The notes under the pieces were generated by a model that was given only the letters and a program-made list of their open reading frames with translations, was not told where the DNA came from and did no database searches. This document shows, piece after piece, positions 17,985 through 27,780 of a stretch of DNA of 64,000 nucleotides. The position numbers and the translations under genes are program-made. The stretch spans positions 91,293-155,292 of the forward strand of contig NZ_JABEYA020000008.1 of assembly GCF_013074385.2 (NCBI RefSeq), given 5' to 3'. This DNA comes from Vibrio ostreicida (GTDB lineage: Bacteria; Pseudomonadota; Gammaproteobacteria; Enterobacterales; Vibrionaceae). Position 1 is the stretch's first letter, and every line of letters begins with the position of its first letter.

Positions 17985-19760
17985 ATGTCACAAGTAATAA
18001 AGAACAATTCTCCGCATTTGGAGGTTTCATTGCTACCGGAACATCGCTCTTCTCAGTCGCTCACTGAGCAAGATACGCGCCCTCCTGCTTTAAGCGGTGC
18101 GGAGCTCGATGAACTGATGGATAACCACTTTAAACACATGTTTGATGTGTTCAATGATGGTATCTTCTATATGACTGGTGAGCATGTCTTTTTTTACAAT
18201 CCATCATTTTACGATCATTACGATATTGAACCCGGCCTCAATCACCTCGATTCGTGGTTGGCTTTGGTCCATCCGCTGGACAAACACATACTGCAACAGC
18301 GCGTCACAGAGCACCTTTATAGCGAAGAGTCTAAAATGACCAGCCAATACCGTGTCAGGTGCAAAACAGGGCAATATGTGTGGATCGAAGGCACAGCCCT
18401 AACCAAAAACATCGATGGGCAACATTTTATGGTCGGTTGTCACCGCGATATTTCTGACCGGAAGTTGATGGAAACCTACGTCCAACAAGCCGCATTCAGA
18501 GACAATGCCTCTGGGCTATCAAATGGCCCCAAACTGGCTCTGGATCTCGAGGGTCTGGCCGATCAGCAACCCGGATTGTACTCGTTGGCCTACATACAAA
18601 TCGGCGACATTCGATCGTTTCTCAGTGCCTATGGCCCTGATATCCTTCGCGAGGTTATGGTTAACCTTATTACAGCGCTAAACTCTTTTTCAGAAGAATT
18701 CATCGACATTTATCGCGTTCGTTCAGACGATTTTGTGGTGCTGATTCGCGGCCATTACGCCACAGAACAGCTGCTGGTTCTTGGCCAAAGAATATCCCTT
18801 GCCTATCAGGGTTCCGTCAAAGCCAACGGTTTTAGCTACTTTACCGACATTAGTATTGGTATCTACCCAAGCTTTGATATGCAGCTAGGGACAGAAGAAA
18901 TCATCAAAATTGCCGCTAGAACCTGCCAATTTGCCAGCGAAAAACGGGCATCTAGGGTTGGGGTCTACAGTGATGCGACCAAAGCGAATGTTGATCGCCA
19001 CTTTTACATCGAAAGAGAGCTCGCTAGCGCGATTCAACATGACAAGCTGACGGTCAAGTTCCAGCCAATAATCTGTGCTCAGGGCAACCGGGTTGCCAGC
19101 TTTGAAGCACTGGTTCGCTGGCGCAGTAAAGAGATTGGTGAAATCTATCCTGACGAGTTTATCCAAATCGCAGAAAAAAAAGGCGTGATAGTCGATCTTG
19201 GCTATTTGGTCTTTGAGAAAGCCTGCAAATTCTCCAAACATTATTTCCACACCCACGGCTACAATATCCGAGTAAACGTCAATGTCTCGGTACTTCAACT
19301 GCTCAACCACCAATTTCCGAATAAGCTTAAGGCGTTAGCCGATGAGCAAGGGATCGACACGAAACACATTGTCTTAGAATTGACTGAAACCCTTATTCTG
19401 GATGGGAATAAAAGCGCGATCTCACAACTGAACCGACTCAGTGATTTTGGTTTTCTGCTCTCGCTGGATGATTTTGGTTCTGGTTACAGCTCGCTAAACA
19501 GTTTCTTTGATCTTCCCTTAAAGCAAATTAAGGTCGATAAGTCGATGGCTTGGCGCTGCTTAGATAACCCTGTCACGCTGGAATACCTGACTTTCATTAC
19601 GCAGTTGTGTAAGGCCCATCAAGTCGATGTCGTGGTTGAGGGGATCGAAACGGCTGAAATGCAAAAATGTTTTACCGACATGGGCGCGTCCTACCTACAG
19701 GGCTATTGGTTCTCGAAACCCTTGTCGATTGCCAGTGCCAGCCAATACACACTCGTCTAA
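17985..19760 (+). CDS. PAS-GGDEF-EAL protein, probable c-di-GMP phosphodiesterase
   Basis: About 591 residues from ATG 17985; TTG 17967 adds six. No signal peptide or membrane helix is visible, so it is cytosolic. The order is a PAS domain (about 50-165; DVFNDGIFYMTGEHVFFYNP ... TGQYVWIEGTAL), a degenerate GGDEF domain in which the catalytic loop reads RSDDFVV, and an EAL domain. The EAL domain keeps FEALVRW, NVNVSVLQ, ELTETLI, DDFGSGYSSL and VVEGIET, consistent with an active phosphodiesterase. The GGDEF part cannot make c-di-GMP but may bind GTP as an allosteric input. It lies divergent from the VieB-like regulator. Confidence 0.92.
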   Translation: MSQVIKNNSPHLEVSLLPEHRSSQSLTEQDTRPPALSGAELDELMDNHFKHMFDVFNDGIFYMTGEHVFFYNPSFYDHYDIEPGLNHLDSWLALVHPLDKHILQQRVTEHLYSEESKMTSQYRVRCKTGQYVWIEGTALTKNIDGQHFMVGCHRDISDRKLMETYVQQAAFRDNASGLSNGPKLALDLEGLADQQPGLYSLAYIQIGDIRSFLSAYGPDILREVMVNLITALNSFSEEFIDIYRVRSDDFVVLIRGHYATEQLLVLGQRISLAYQGSVKANGFSYFTDISIGIYPSFDMQLGTEEIIKIAARTCQFASEKRASRVGVYSDATKANVDRHFYIERELASAIQHDKLTVKFQPIICAQGNRVASFEALVRWRSKEIGEIYPDEFIQIAEKKGVIVDLGYLVFEKACKFSKHYFHTHGYNIRVNVNVSVLQLLNHQFPNKLKALADEQGIDTKHIVLELTETLILDGNKSAISQLNRLSDFGFLLSLDDFGSGYSSLNSFFDLPLKQIKVDKSMAWRCLDNPVTLEYLTFITQLCKAHQVDVVVEGIETAEMQKCFTDMGASYLQGYWFSKPLSIASASQYTLV

Positions 19761-20089
19761 ATCCACTTTTCACCGACCTCTGGTTACACGCCACATCCAT
19801 TTTCTGTCTCAATACCAAGATTATCGCTCACGATCATCGGATAGTATTTGACTCGACCCTATGATCTGTAGAAAATCTCACCACATTTGATAGATGAATC
19901 GGTTCTTGTAGGTTATATAATCAGCAAATGAGTCAGCATTCCGCGACACTCAGGCACTGATTAGACACCAACACAGCGAGGAAAACAGCGTTTTCCAAAT
20001 CACGGAGATGATATTCGCTTACCCCTATAAGCAGCAACGCGTTAAGGGCGATATGAACAAGGGAAACACTGAGTATTTAGGAGTTTACC
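19761..20089. other. Intergenic region upstream of the M16-like gene
   Basis: About 330 bases. A tatataat-like -10 candidate lies near 19912-19919, but no well-spaced -35 is evident. No gene, terminator or repeat was recognised. Confidence 0.35.
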
Positions 20090-21376
20090 GTGTCAAAATA
20101 TCATCGCGTTTACGCTTTTGTTGTGACAGCAATGCTGTCTGTCACCGCGATCATGCCCGCCTTTGCCGCCCAGACCCAGCCGTTATGGTTTGAGCCTTCT
20201 GATCTTCATAACCCGCGCAATATACACGCCTTTGTGCTCAACAATGGCATGCGGGTGGTTTTGATAAATACTCGCAAGAGCAATAATGACCTTGCATTGC
20301 GCCTTAGAGTCGCCGCTGGCGTGCACCAAGAGCCCAATAACCTGCCCGTGTCACGTGTGATTGCCAAACAGATGATCGACGACTCCGATTGGCTTGCAAC
20401 TTCAGACTATCAACAAACCATTTACCGTCATCATGTTGATAAGGCGAATGCCGACCAAGTCGATGCTGCGCTTAATTTCATCGCGACACGTTTCTCAAGC
20501 ATCGCATTTGACTCTGGCACCACGCCTAAAATCAATGAGTTGATAGACTACCCGCAACAAGTCGAGAATAAACAGATCAGTGAGTTGGCGATTTCGCACA
20601 ATGTCGCCTCTATGTCGGCAGCCAGCTTGGTGTCTTCTTCTGACATCGATCATTATTTTTCGCGTTACTACGCACCGTCAAACATGACGCTCGTAGTGAG
20701 TGGCGACGTGCAATTACGCGCCTTTCGTCAACAGGTTCAGCAAGCGTTCTCAGAGTGGCATCGCACTTCGGTAAGCGTACCTGCTGCTTTGCCTACTTTG
20801 ACATTGGCGACCGCTCCAGAAGAAAGCGGCATGCAACAAGATAACTTTACGATCAGTACATTAGCGCCACTCACTTACGAAACCGACAGTAAACTTAGGC
20901 GTAAAAACCTATTGCTGGCAACGGTAGCTAACACCATTTTACAACATAGAATTGAAGCGAGTCTGGCTCAAGATCTGTCTGACGCACAAGTGTCTACGCT
21001 AAACCGTATCGTATTCAATCAGAAATTACTCGCCCAAATCACAGTGACCCATGTAGAGGCCGATCAACAATCCGCGACTAAGCATCTGGTTGAGCAACAT
21101 ATTCGGGCAGCCTTGAACGAAGGGTTCAGTGATTCGGAACTGGACGCCGTTTTGGGTGAGCTTCGTCGTGCCAAGCAACAGGATGTTGAACGATTTCAGA
21201 CATGGGACGCCGCGCAGATCGCTGATGATGTGGTAGATTCCATTGATAGCGGCACCGTGTATACCACACCATCGACAGAGCTCGAATTATTGGAATTTCA
21301 CCTTGCCCACCTCAACAAAACAGACATTAGCCAAGCGTTTTCATCTCTCTGGTCAACCATGCTTCAGGCACAATGA
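20090..21376 (+). CDS. Exported M16-peptidase-like protein lacking the zinc motif
   Basis: 428 residues from GTG 20090, chosen because a Shine-Dalgarno (ttaggagttt) sits just upstream and a signal peptide follows (VVTAMLSVTAIMPAFA). The fold is M16-like: FVLNNGMRVVLINTRKS matches the first strand of the pitrilysin/processing-peptidase fold, and SRYYAPSNMTLVVSGDV matches the second half of the domain. Where active enzymes have HxxEH the sequence reads GVHQEPNNLPVSRVIAKQMI, so zinc ligands and catalytic Glu are absent. It resembles the non-catalytic partner of periplasmic M16 pairs, but no active partner is adjacent. It converges on yejF with a 24-base gap holding a small hairpin (tgggcg/cgccca). 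Confidence 0.8.
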   Translation: MSKYHRVYAFVVTAMLSVTAIMPAFAAQTQPLWFEPSDLHNPRNIHAFVLNNGMRVVLINTRKSNNDLALRLRVAAGVHQEPNNLPVSRVIAKQMIDDSDWLATSDYQQTIYRHHVDKANADQVDAALNFIATRFSSIAFDSGTTPKINELIDYPQQVENKQISELAISHNVASMSAASLVSSSDIDHYFSRYYAPSNMTLVVSGDVQLRAFRQQVQQAFSEWHRTSVSVPAALPTLTLATAPEESGMQQDNFTISTLAPLTYETDSKLRRKNLLLATVANTILQHRIEASLAQDLSDAQVSTLNRIVFNQKLLAQITVTHVEADQQSATKHLVEQHIRAALNEGFSDSELDAVLGELRRAKQQDVERFQTWDAAQIADDVVDSIDSGTVYTTPSTELELLEFHLAHLNKTDISQAFSSLWSTMLQAQ

Positions 21377-21400
21377 AACATTGGGCGAGTGGCGCCCAGC

Positions 21401-22993
21401 TTATACACTCGACAAGGACACAAGTTGCTGGGTATAAGCTTGTTGGGGATGGTCGAACAGATCTAGGGTCGCACCCTGCTCAACGATTTCCCCTTGCTTC
21501 ATGACGATGGTGTAATGGCACAACGACTTGACCACATTGAGATCATGACTGATAAACAGATACGTCAGGCGATATTTCTCCTGAAGGGCTTTTAGCAAGT
21601 CAAGGACTTGAGCTTGCACCGTTCTGTCTAGTGATGAAGTGGGTTCATCAAGCAAGAGGAATTCTGGCTTGAGGATCAGGGCTCTCGCAATGGCAATCCT
21701 TTGTCTTTGTCCACCAGAGAACTCGTTGGGGTAACGATGACGAGTGAGTGGGTCAAGATCAACTTCACTCATGACATCGCAAATCATTTTATCGATTTCT
21801 ACCTCATCAAGACGCTGATGGACACGAACCCCTTCCCCGATGACCTGAGCCACTGACATCCTCGGGTTCAACGCTGAAAATGGGTCCTGAAAAACCACCT
21901 GCATCCGACTGCGGTACGGCAACATTGCCTTTCTATCTAGCCCTTGAAGTTCCTGACCCTGATAAGAAATCGACCCTTGTGAGGCAATCAACCTCAAGAT
22001 CGCCATTCCCGTGGTCGATTTTCCCGAACCACTTTCGCCAACCAAACCGATTGAATGCCCCTGCTGTAAATCAAACTTCATGTCGGTCACCGCTTTGATG
22101 TAAGACGCAACCCGTTTGAAGACACCCCCCGTGATCGGAAACCATACCCTTAATTGACTCACGCACAGTAGATCTTCACTGTCCGGTTTAACAGGCACTG
22201 GCAATCCTCTTGGATCAGAGTCAATCAGCTTTTTCGTATACGGGTGGCGAGGCGCTAAAAATAACTCTCGGCAATCTGCTTGTTCAATTAAGGCGCCCTC
22301 TTGCATCACAGCGACGCGGTCAGCAATGCGTCGCACAATACTCAAATCATGGGTGATAAACAACATCGCCATGCCCAGTTCTTGTTGCAGTGCTTTAAGC
22401 AGATCTAGAATTTGTGCTTGCACGGTCACATCGAGCGCCGTCGTTGGCTCATCGGCTATCAACAGTTCAGGCTGGTTGATCAGCGCCATAGCAATCATGA
22501 CACGTTGCCTTTCACCACCAGATAACTCGTGTGGATAAGCGTTTATCTTAATGTCAGGGTGACGAATACCGACCTTTTCCAACCATTCTTGTGCCTGTTG
22601 CTCGGCTTGACGTTGTCGGGTGCCATGATGAATCGACAAGGTTTCGACCAATTGACGGCCGATTTTATGCAATGGATTCAAAGACACCATCGGTTCTTGA
22701 AAAATCATTCCGATACGCCCGCCCCTGAACCCTCGAAGAACTCGTTCCGAACAACTCAGGATATCAATGCCATCAAAGATAATGCGACCTTCAAGATAGT
22801 GACTGGCCCCTTTGGGCAAGAGTTTAAGAACGGAATTGGCAGTGACCGATTTTCCGGAGCCACTTTCTCCTACCAGCGCCAGAGTCTCTCCTTTTTTGAT
22901 TGAGAGTGACACCTGACGCGTCACCTGCTCGACTTGTTTGCCCCGCCTAAATCCGACCGATAAACCATCAATGGTCAATACATCTGTTTCCAT
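21401..22993 (-). CDS. yejF: Microcin C/oligopeptide ABC transporter, fused double ATPase
   Basis: 530 residues, matching the E. coli protein (529). Two complete ABC-ATPase halves are present: Walker A GESGSGKS and signature LSGGERQR in the first, GESGSGKST and FSGGQRQR in the second, each with a D-E Walker B. It energises the YejB/YejE channel for peptides delivered by YejA. The start is ATG 22993, one base after the yejE stop, with aaggaaac upstream; a longer frame to 23047 would overlap yejE. It is last in the yejABEF operon. A similar double ATPase recurs at 34.8-36.4 kb. Confidence 0.95.
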   Translation of the reverse strand: METDVLTIDGLSVGFRRGKQVEQVTRQVSLSIKKGETLALVGESGSGKSVTANSVLKLLPKGASHYLEGRIIFDGIDILSCSERVLRGFRGGRIGMIFQEPMVSLNPLHKIGRQLVETLSIHHGTRQRQAEQQAQEWLEKVGIRHPDIKINAYPHELSGGERQRVMIAMALINQPELLIADEPTTALDVTVQAQILDLLKALQQELGMAMLFITHDLSIVRRIADRVAVMQEGALIEQADCRELFLAPRHPYTKKLIDSDPRGLPVPVKPDSEDLLCVSQLRVWFPITGGVFKRVASYIKAVTDMKFDLQQGHSIGLVGESGSGKSTTGMAILRLIASQGSISYQGQELQGLDRKAMLPYRSRMQVVFQDPFSALNPRMSVAQVIGEGVRVHQRLDEVEIDKMICDVMSEVDLDPLTRHRYPNEFSGGQRQRIAIARALILKPEFLLLDEPTSSLDRTVQAQVLDLLKALQEKYRLTYLFISHDLNVVKSLCHYTIVMKQGEIVEQGATLDLFDHPQQAYTQQLVSLSSV

Positions 22994-22994
22994 G

Positions 22995-24032
22995 TCAGTT
23001 TCCTTGATGATGTGGGTCAAAAGCGTCTCGTACCGCTTCCCCGACAAAAACCAGCAGTGAAAGCATCACAGATAAAACAATGAACGCAGAGAACCCCAAC
23101 CAGGGTGCTTGTAGATTGGCTTTACCCTGCGCCAAAAGCTCGCCAAGCGATGGCGAACCCGCAGGCAATCCAAAGCCAAGGAAATCCAGTGACGTCAACG
23201 TCGTGACCGAACCGGAGAGAATAAACGGCATCATGGTCAGTGAAGCGACCATTGCGTTTGGCAACATATGCCGCAGCATGATGTGCGAATCCTTAACCCC
23301 CATTGCCTGCGCAGCACGAATATAGTCAAAATTGCGACAGCGCAAAAATTCGGCGCGTACCACGCCAACCAAACTCATCCAACTAAACAGAACCATGAGA
23401 CCGAGTAACCACCAGAAGTTAGGTTCAACAAAACTCGATAAGATAATCAACAAAAATAAGGTCGGAAGCCCAGACCAAACCTCGATAAATCGCTGACCAA
23501 GTAAGTCGAGCCATCCGCCATAATAACCTTGGGTCGCACCCACTACGACGCCAATCACACTCGATATTAGAGTCAGGGCAAAACCAAACAACACCGAGAT
23601 CCGGAATCCGTAGATGATTCGTGCCAGCACATCCCGCCCTTTATCATCGGTGCCAAGCCAGTTGACCTGATCCGGCGCAGAGGGAATCGGGCCGGAGATC
23701 GTATAATTAATCGTATCGTAACTAAAGCGGATAATGGGCCAAATAATCGTCCCTTCTTCACTAATTAAGTCAATAACATAGGGGTCGGTATAGTCAGCTT
23801 CCGTTTCAAATTCACCGCCAAATTCGGTCTCAGCATACTGGGTGATGATGGGAAAATACCATTCATGTTCATAATGAACCACCAAGGGTTTGTCATTGGC
23901 AATCAGTTCGGCAAACAAGCTGCTGATAAACAGCACCGAGAAAATCCATAGTGACCAGTAGCCGCGTCTATTTGCCTTAAATCGCAGAAATCGTGCTTGA
24001 TTGAGTGGATTACGTCTCGTTTTATTTCCCAT
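22995..24032 (-). CDS. yejE: Oligopeptide ABC transporter permease
   Basis: 345 residues (E. coli 341). An N-terminal membrane helix (YWSLWIFSVLFISSLFAEL) precedes a large periplasmic loop typical of YejE and then a DppC-like permease domain with the EAA-type loop (YIRAAQAMGVKDSHIMLRHM LPN). It forms the inner-membrane channel with YejB. Its ATG directly abuts the yejB stop (TAAATG), implying translational coupling. Confidence 0.95.
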   Translation of the reverse strand: MGNKTRRNPLNQARFLRFKANRRGYWSLWIFSVLFISSLFAELIANDKPLVVHYEHEWYFPIITQYAETEFGGEFETEADYTDPYVIDLISEEGTIIWPIIRFSYDTINYTISGPIPSAPDQVNWLGTDDKGRDVLARIIYGFRISVLFGFALTLISSVIGVVVGATQGYYGGWLDLLGQRFIEVWSGLPTLFLLIILSSFVEPNFWWLLGLMVLFSWMSLVGVVRAEFLRCRNFDYIRAAQAMGVKDSHIMLRHMLPNAMVASLTMMPFILSGSVTTLTSLDFLGFGLPAGSPSLGELLAQGKANLQAPWLGFSAFIVLSVMLSLLVFVGEAVRDAFDPHHQGN

Positions 24033-25121
24033 TTAACGAGCCTCAAAGTCAATTCTTGGATCCACCCAGGTATAGGTGAGATCCGAGATAATACTTAGAA
24101 GCAGACCCAGTAAGGTCATGATATACAGAGAGCTGAATACCACCGGATAATCTCTCTGAATGGTCGATTCAAAACCAAGCAGGCCGATCCCCTCTAGAGA
24201 AAACATGACTTCAATCAACATTGAGCCCGTAAAAAAAATACTAATAAACGCCGCAGGAAACCCGGCGATGATGATCAACATGGCATTGCGGAACACATGG
24301 GTATAAAGAATACGGCTTTCATCAAGACCTTTCGCCCTCGCTGTGACAACATACTGCTTGTTAATCTCATCCAAAAAGGAATTTTTGGTCAACATACTCA
24401 GGGTCGCAAACCCCCCGATGACCATGGCCAAAATCGGCAGCGCTAAATGCCAAAAATAATCGACAATTTGTTCGCCCCATGTCAGTTGTTCAAAATTGCT
24501 CGATACCAGACCACGCAACGGAAACCAACTCAAATAATTACCACTCGCAAACAGAATAATCAGGATGATCGCGAACAAAAAACCCGGTATGGCGTAACCC
24601 ACAATCACCACTGCACTTGACCAGATATCAAACCGAGAGCCATGGTGAATCGCTTTCATGATCCCAAGGGGTATGGACAACAAATAAATGATCAGCGTGC
24701 TCCATAATCCCAAAGAAATTGACACTGGCAGACGTTGAATAATCAAATCAATGACGTTGCCCCCCTTGAACAAGCTTTCACCAAAGTTAAAGGTCGCGTA
24801 GTTTTTGAGCATATCGATATAACGCTCAAGCACTGGCTTATCAAAACCAAACTGCTTTTTAATTGCTGCAACGACCTCGGGGTCTAGGCCTCGTGACCCT
24901 TTGTAACCGCTAGCACTGATGTCATCGGATACGCTTAGGTCAACGTCACTTCCCCCTCCAGCAAAGCGTTCCATGATACCAGAGCTATGGCCTTCAAGCT
25001 GAGCAATCGCTTGCTCGACAGGCCCGCCCGGCGCAATCTGTATAATGAAAAAGTTAATGGTGATGATCGCCCACAAAGTCGGGATCACCAACAGCAGACG
25101 ACGAAAGAGGTAAGCGGCCAT
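24033..25121 (-). CDS. yejB: Oligopeptide ABC transporter permease
   Basis: 362 residues (E. coli 364). It begins [20 protein letters not shown] as in DppB/YejB permeases, has the family-specific insertion before the first conserved domain ([20 protein letters not shown]) and the EAA loop [20 protein letters not shown]. It is the heterodimer partner of YejE and is separated from yejA by 12 bases. Confidence 0.95.
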   Translation of the reverse strand: MAAYLFRRLLLVIPTLWAIITINFFIIQIAPGGPVEQAIAQLEGHSSGIMERFAGGGSDVDLSVSDDISASGYKGSRGLDPEVVAAIKKQFGFDKPVLERYIDMLKNYATFNFGESLFKGGNVIDLIIQRLPVSISLGLWSTLIIYLLSIPLGIMKAIHHGSRFDIWSSAVVIVGYAIPGFLFAIILIILFASGNYLSWFPLRGLVSSNFEQLTWGEQIVDYFWHLALPILAMVIGGFATLSMLTKNSFLDEINKQYVVTARAKGLDESRILYTHVFRNAMLIIIAGFPAAFISIFFTGSMLIEVMFSLEGIGLLGFESTIQRDYPVVFSSLYIMTLLGLLLSIISDLTYTWVDPRIDFEAR

Positions 25122-25133
25122 ATCTTCCCCTTA

Positions 25134-26957
25134 TTAACGACGTTTCTCGGGTAACTTAGCCGACTTAGCTTTTGAAACCCACCAAGTGTCCGTGCCCAAA
25201 TCGTATTTCGGCAGAGTCTCGGGCCGCTCAAACTTATCCCACATCGCAACCCGATACTCACTAACGTGCCACTGCGGAATGATGTAGAAATTCCACTGCA
25301 ATACCCGATCTAAAGCTCGGCCTAATGCCAACAGGACGTCGGGGTTCTGCTGGTTCTGGGCAATTTTCGTGGTCAGATCATCCACGATAGGATCGACCAC
25401 CCCAGCGCGATTGTAAGAGGAATCTAAATAGCTTGAGTTCCAAATAATCAACAGATTAGGACTGGGGTAAGGATTGGCTGAGTAGGCCGACGACACCATA
25501 TCGAAATCGCGATCACGTAAGCGTTTGATGTACTGCGTCGTATCGATAGTGCGGATTTTCATATCGATACCCAACCGTTTCATATTTTTCTGAACCGGAA
25601 TCGCAAACCGCTCCGTGGTTGGGCTGTAGATAAGCAATTCAAACTCAAACGGTTGACCGGTTTCCACATTCGTGAGCACCTTATTATTCAACGCCCAACC
25701 TGCGTCTTTTAACAACTTAAATGCGGTTCTCAACTGTGTCCGTATCCGACCCGACCCATCAGTCACAGGCGGTTGATATTCTTGGCTGAACAGTCGAGGG
25801 GGCAGTTGATCTTTATACGGTTTTAATACCTCTATTTCCTTGGCAGAGGGGACGCCCCTTGCCTCGTAATCAGTATTCTGGAAGTAACTGCGAGTGCGCG
25901 TATACTGCCCGTAGAACATGTTTTTATTCATCCACTCAAAGTCCATCGCATAACTGAGCGCTTCACGCACGCGAGGATCGGTAAACATTTTACTTTGAGT
26001 ATTGAATACAAAGGCCTGCGTATTTTCGGGTTTTTGGTGAGGAATTTCTTGTTTGAGAATATACCCTTTGTCGAAATTAACCCCTGTATAAGCATTCGCC
26101 CAAAATTTGGCTGAGTTCTCCAAACGGAAATCAAACTCACCAGCCTTAAACGCCTCCAGCATCACGGTATCATCACGATAGTAATCATATTGAACTTGTT
26201 GAAAGTTATGACGCCCCACATTCACAGGCAAATCTTTCGCCCAGTAGTCTTCAACTAGGGAATAGGTGACGCTTTGTCCGGCTTGATAATCACTAATTTT
26301 GTAGGCAGAACTGCCAATCGGAGGCGTCGTTAATGGCTCAGAAAAAGCTTTATCTTGCCAAAAGTGTTTTGGCAAGACTCGGGTTTGTTGCGCTAGGCTA
26401 AATAATGTTTCCCGATTGGGCTTGGTCATTTCAATGCGAACCGTAAGGTCATTCAACGCCGTTACCGATTTAACGTCTTTATAGTAAACTCGGTACTGGG
26501 GAACGCCTTCCGTCATAAACTTATCAAACGTAAATGCCACATCATGCGCAGTAATCGGCTTATCGTCGTGAAAACGAGCCTTAGGGTTGAGATCTAACTC
26601 TAGCCAAGCGTAATCGTCAGAATATCGAACCCGCTGAGCGATAAGCGGGTAGTAGGCATCGATTTCATCACTGGGAGAAAACATCAAGGGATCATACAAT
26701 TCACCGCTAGCGGCGGCCGACACCCCGCGGGATGCATAGCGGTTAAAATTGTCGAAGGTGCCAATCCGACCATAAGTGATCTTGCCGTATTTGGGCGCAT
26801 CGGGGTTAACATAATCAAAATACGGGAAATTCGACGCGTATTTCGCCTCGCCAAACCCCACCAAGCGAGTTGTCTCTATAACTTTTGCATCGCTGGCCAA
26901 GCTCACCGTGGCGAGCATTGCCCCCAGCCACACGATCACATTGCGTGTTTGCCTCAT
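25134..26957 (-). CDS. yejA: Periplasmic oligopeptide-binding protein of the Yej system
   Basis: About 607 residues from ATG 26957 (E. coli 604). The start is set by a strong purine-rich ribosome site (gaggggg cagggaATG) and a following signal peptide (VIVWLGAMLATVSLASDA). The body is an SBP_bac_5 oligopeptide-binding protein: GRIGTFDNFNRYASRG, RVREALSYAMDFEWMNKN and a C-terminal WNFYIIPQWHVSEYR are close to YejA. It captures peptides in the periplasm and hands them to YejBEF. It is first in the operon. Confidence 0.95.
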   Translation of the reverse strand: MRQTRNVIVWLGAMLATVSLASDAKVIETTRLVGFGEAKYASNFPYFDYVNPDAPKYGKITYGRIGTFDNFNRYASRGVSAAASGELYDPLMFSPSDEIDAYYPLIAQRVRYSDDYAWLELDLNPKARFHDDKPITAHDVAFTFDKFMTEGVPQYRVYYKDVKSVTALNDLTVRIEMTKPNRETLFSLAQQTRVLPKHFWQDKAFSEPLTTPPIGSSAYKISDYQAGQSVTYSLVEDYWAKDLPVNVGRHNFQQVQYDYYRDDTVMLEAFKAGEFDFRLENSAKFWANAYTGVNFDKGYILKQEIPHQKPENTQAFVFNTQSKMFTDPRVREALSYAMDFEWMNKNMFYGQYTRTRSYFQNTDYEARGVPSAKEIEVLKPYKDQLPPRLFSQEYQPPVTDGSGRIRTQLRTAFKLLKDAGWALNNKVLTNVETGQPFEFELLIYSPTTERFAIPVQKNMKRLGIDMKIRTIDTTQYIKRLRDRDFDMVSSAYSANPYPSPNLLIIWNSSYLDSSYNRAGVVDPIVDDLTTKIAQNQQNPDVLLALGRALDRVLQWNFYIIPQWHVSEYRVAMWDKFERPETLPKYDLGTDTWWVSKAKSAKLPEKRR

Positions 26958-27206
26958 TCCCTGCCCCCTCAACGTTATTGACATTTAACCTTATCATCAA
27001 TAATTAATAACAATAATATAACCAATAAGATAAGTATAGGTGATCTCAAAAAGCTTGCGTTCAGATCCTGCCATAAAGACTAATGACATAAGGTATTATG
27101 ATGAGGTGAACAACACACAAGACTGGTGTTACAGAAGTGTCAGCCCTTATTTTTAGCGTCAGATAAGGGCCGACGAAAGAAGGGGGTCTTTGTGCTAAAG
27201 CACGGC

Positions 27207-27725
27207 CTACAGCATGTCCTTGGCAATGAGATGGAGTAAGTACGTTTCACGCTCAATGCTCATGCCTTTTTTGGGGCTATGGCTCATGGTTTGCTCGTTA
27301 TGCGCGATGGCTTTGTGGATATTTATCCACTCCGCTTTCATGCCGTTTTTGATTTCGTAATCTTCATAATCAGTGTCGCCAAGCTGGCGATCAATTTTGC
27401 AGGTGTAGCAAAAAGAATGCATGTGCATAACATCGGCCTCGTCTTTATACCAAGGACGAAATTCCTCATAAAGACCAAAGGGTTTAATACTGTGAATATT
27501 CTGCGCGCCGGTTTCTTCGCGAAGTTCACGCACCAAACCTGCCAGAATATCTTCCCCTTGGTCAATACCGCCACCAGGAATACTGTAATCATGATATCGC
27601 TCGGTATAAAGCAATAAGATGTCTTCACCATCAAGCACAATGGCTCTCGCGGCTTGACGCTGTATGATGGTTTTGTTGTCCAAATGATCTAATTGAGGAT
27701 GAATCGCGGTTTTTAGGTGGCGCAT
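27207..27725 (-). CDS. NUDIX hydrolase
   Basis: 172 residues from ATG 27725; a GTG two codons upstream is an alternative. The Nudix box is complete (GGIDQGEDILAGLVRELREE followed by TG), giving the Mg-binding glutamates needed to hydrolyse a nucleoside diphosphate linked to some group X. The substrate is not evident. It stands alone. An 8-bp hairpin without a T-run (gcccttat/ataagggc, 27143-27170) lies just downstream. Confidence 0.9.
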   Translation of the reverse strand: MRHLKTAIHPQLDHLDNKTIIQRQAARAIVLDGEDILLLYTERYHDYSIPGGGIDQGEDILAGLVRELREETGAQNIHSIKPFGLYEEFRPWYKDEADVMHMHSFCYTCKIDRQLGDTDYEDYEIKNGMKAEWINIHKAIAHNEQTMSHSPKKGMSIERETYLLHLIAKDML

Positions 27726-27780
27726 AATCACTTCACAGTGGTGAGATTTTCCGCGATTCTATCATATCTTAAGTGTCAAG

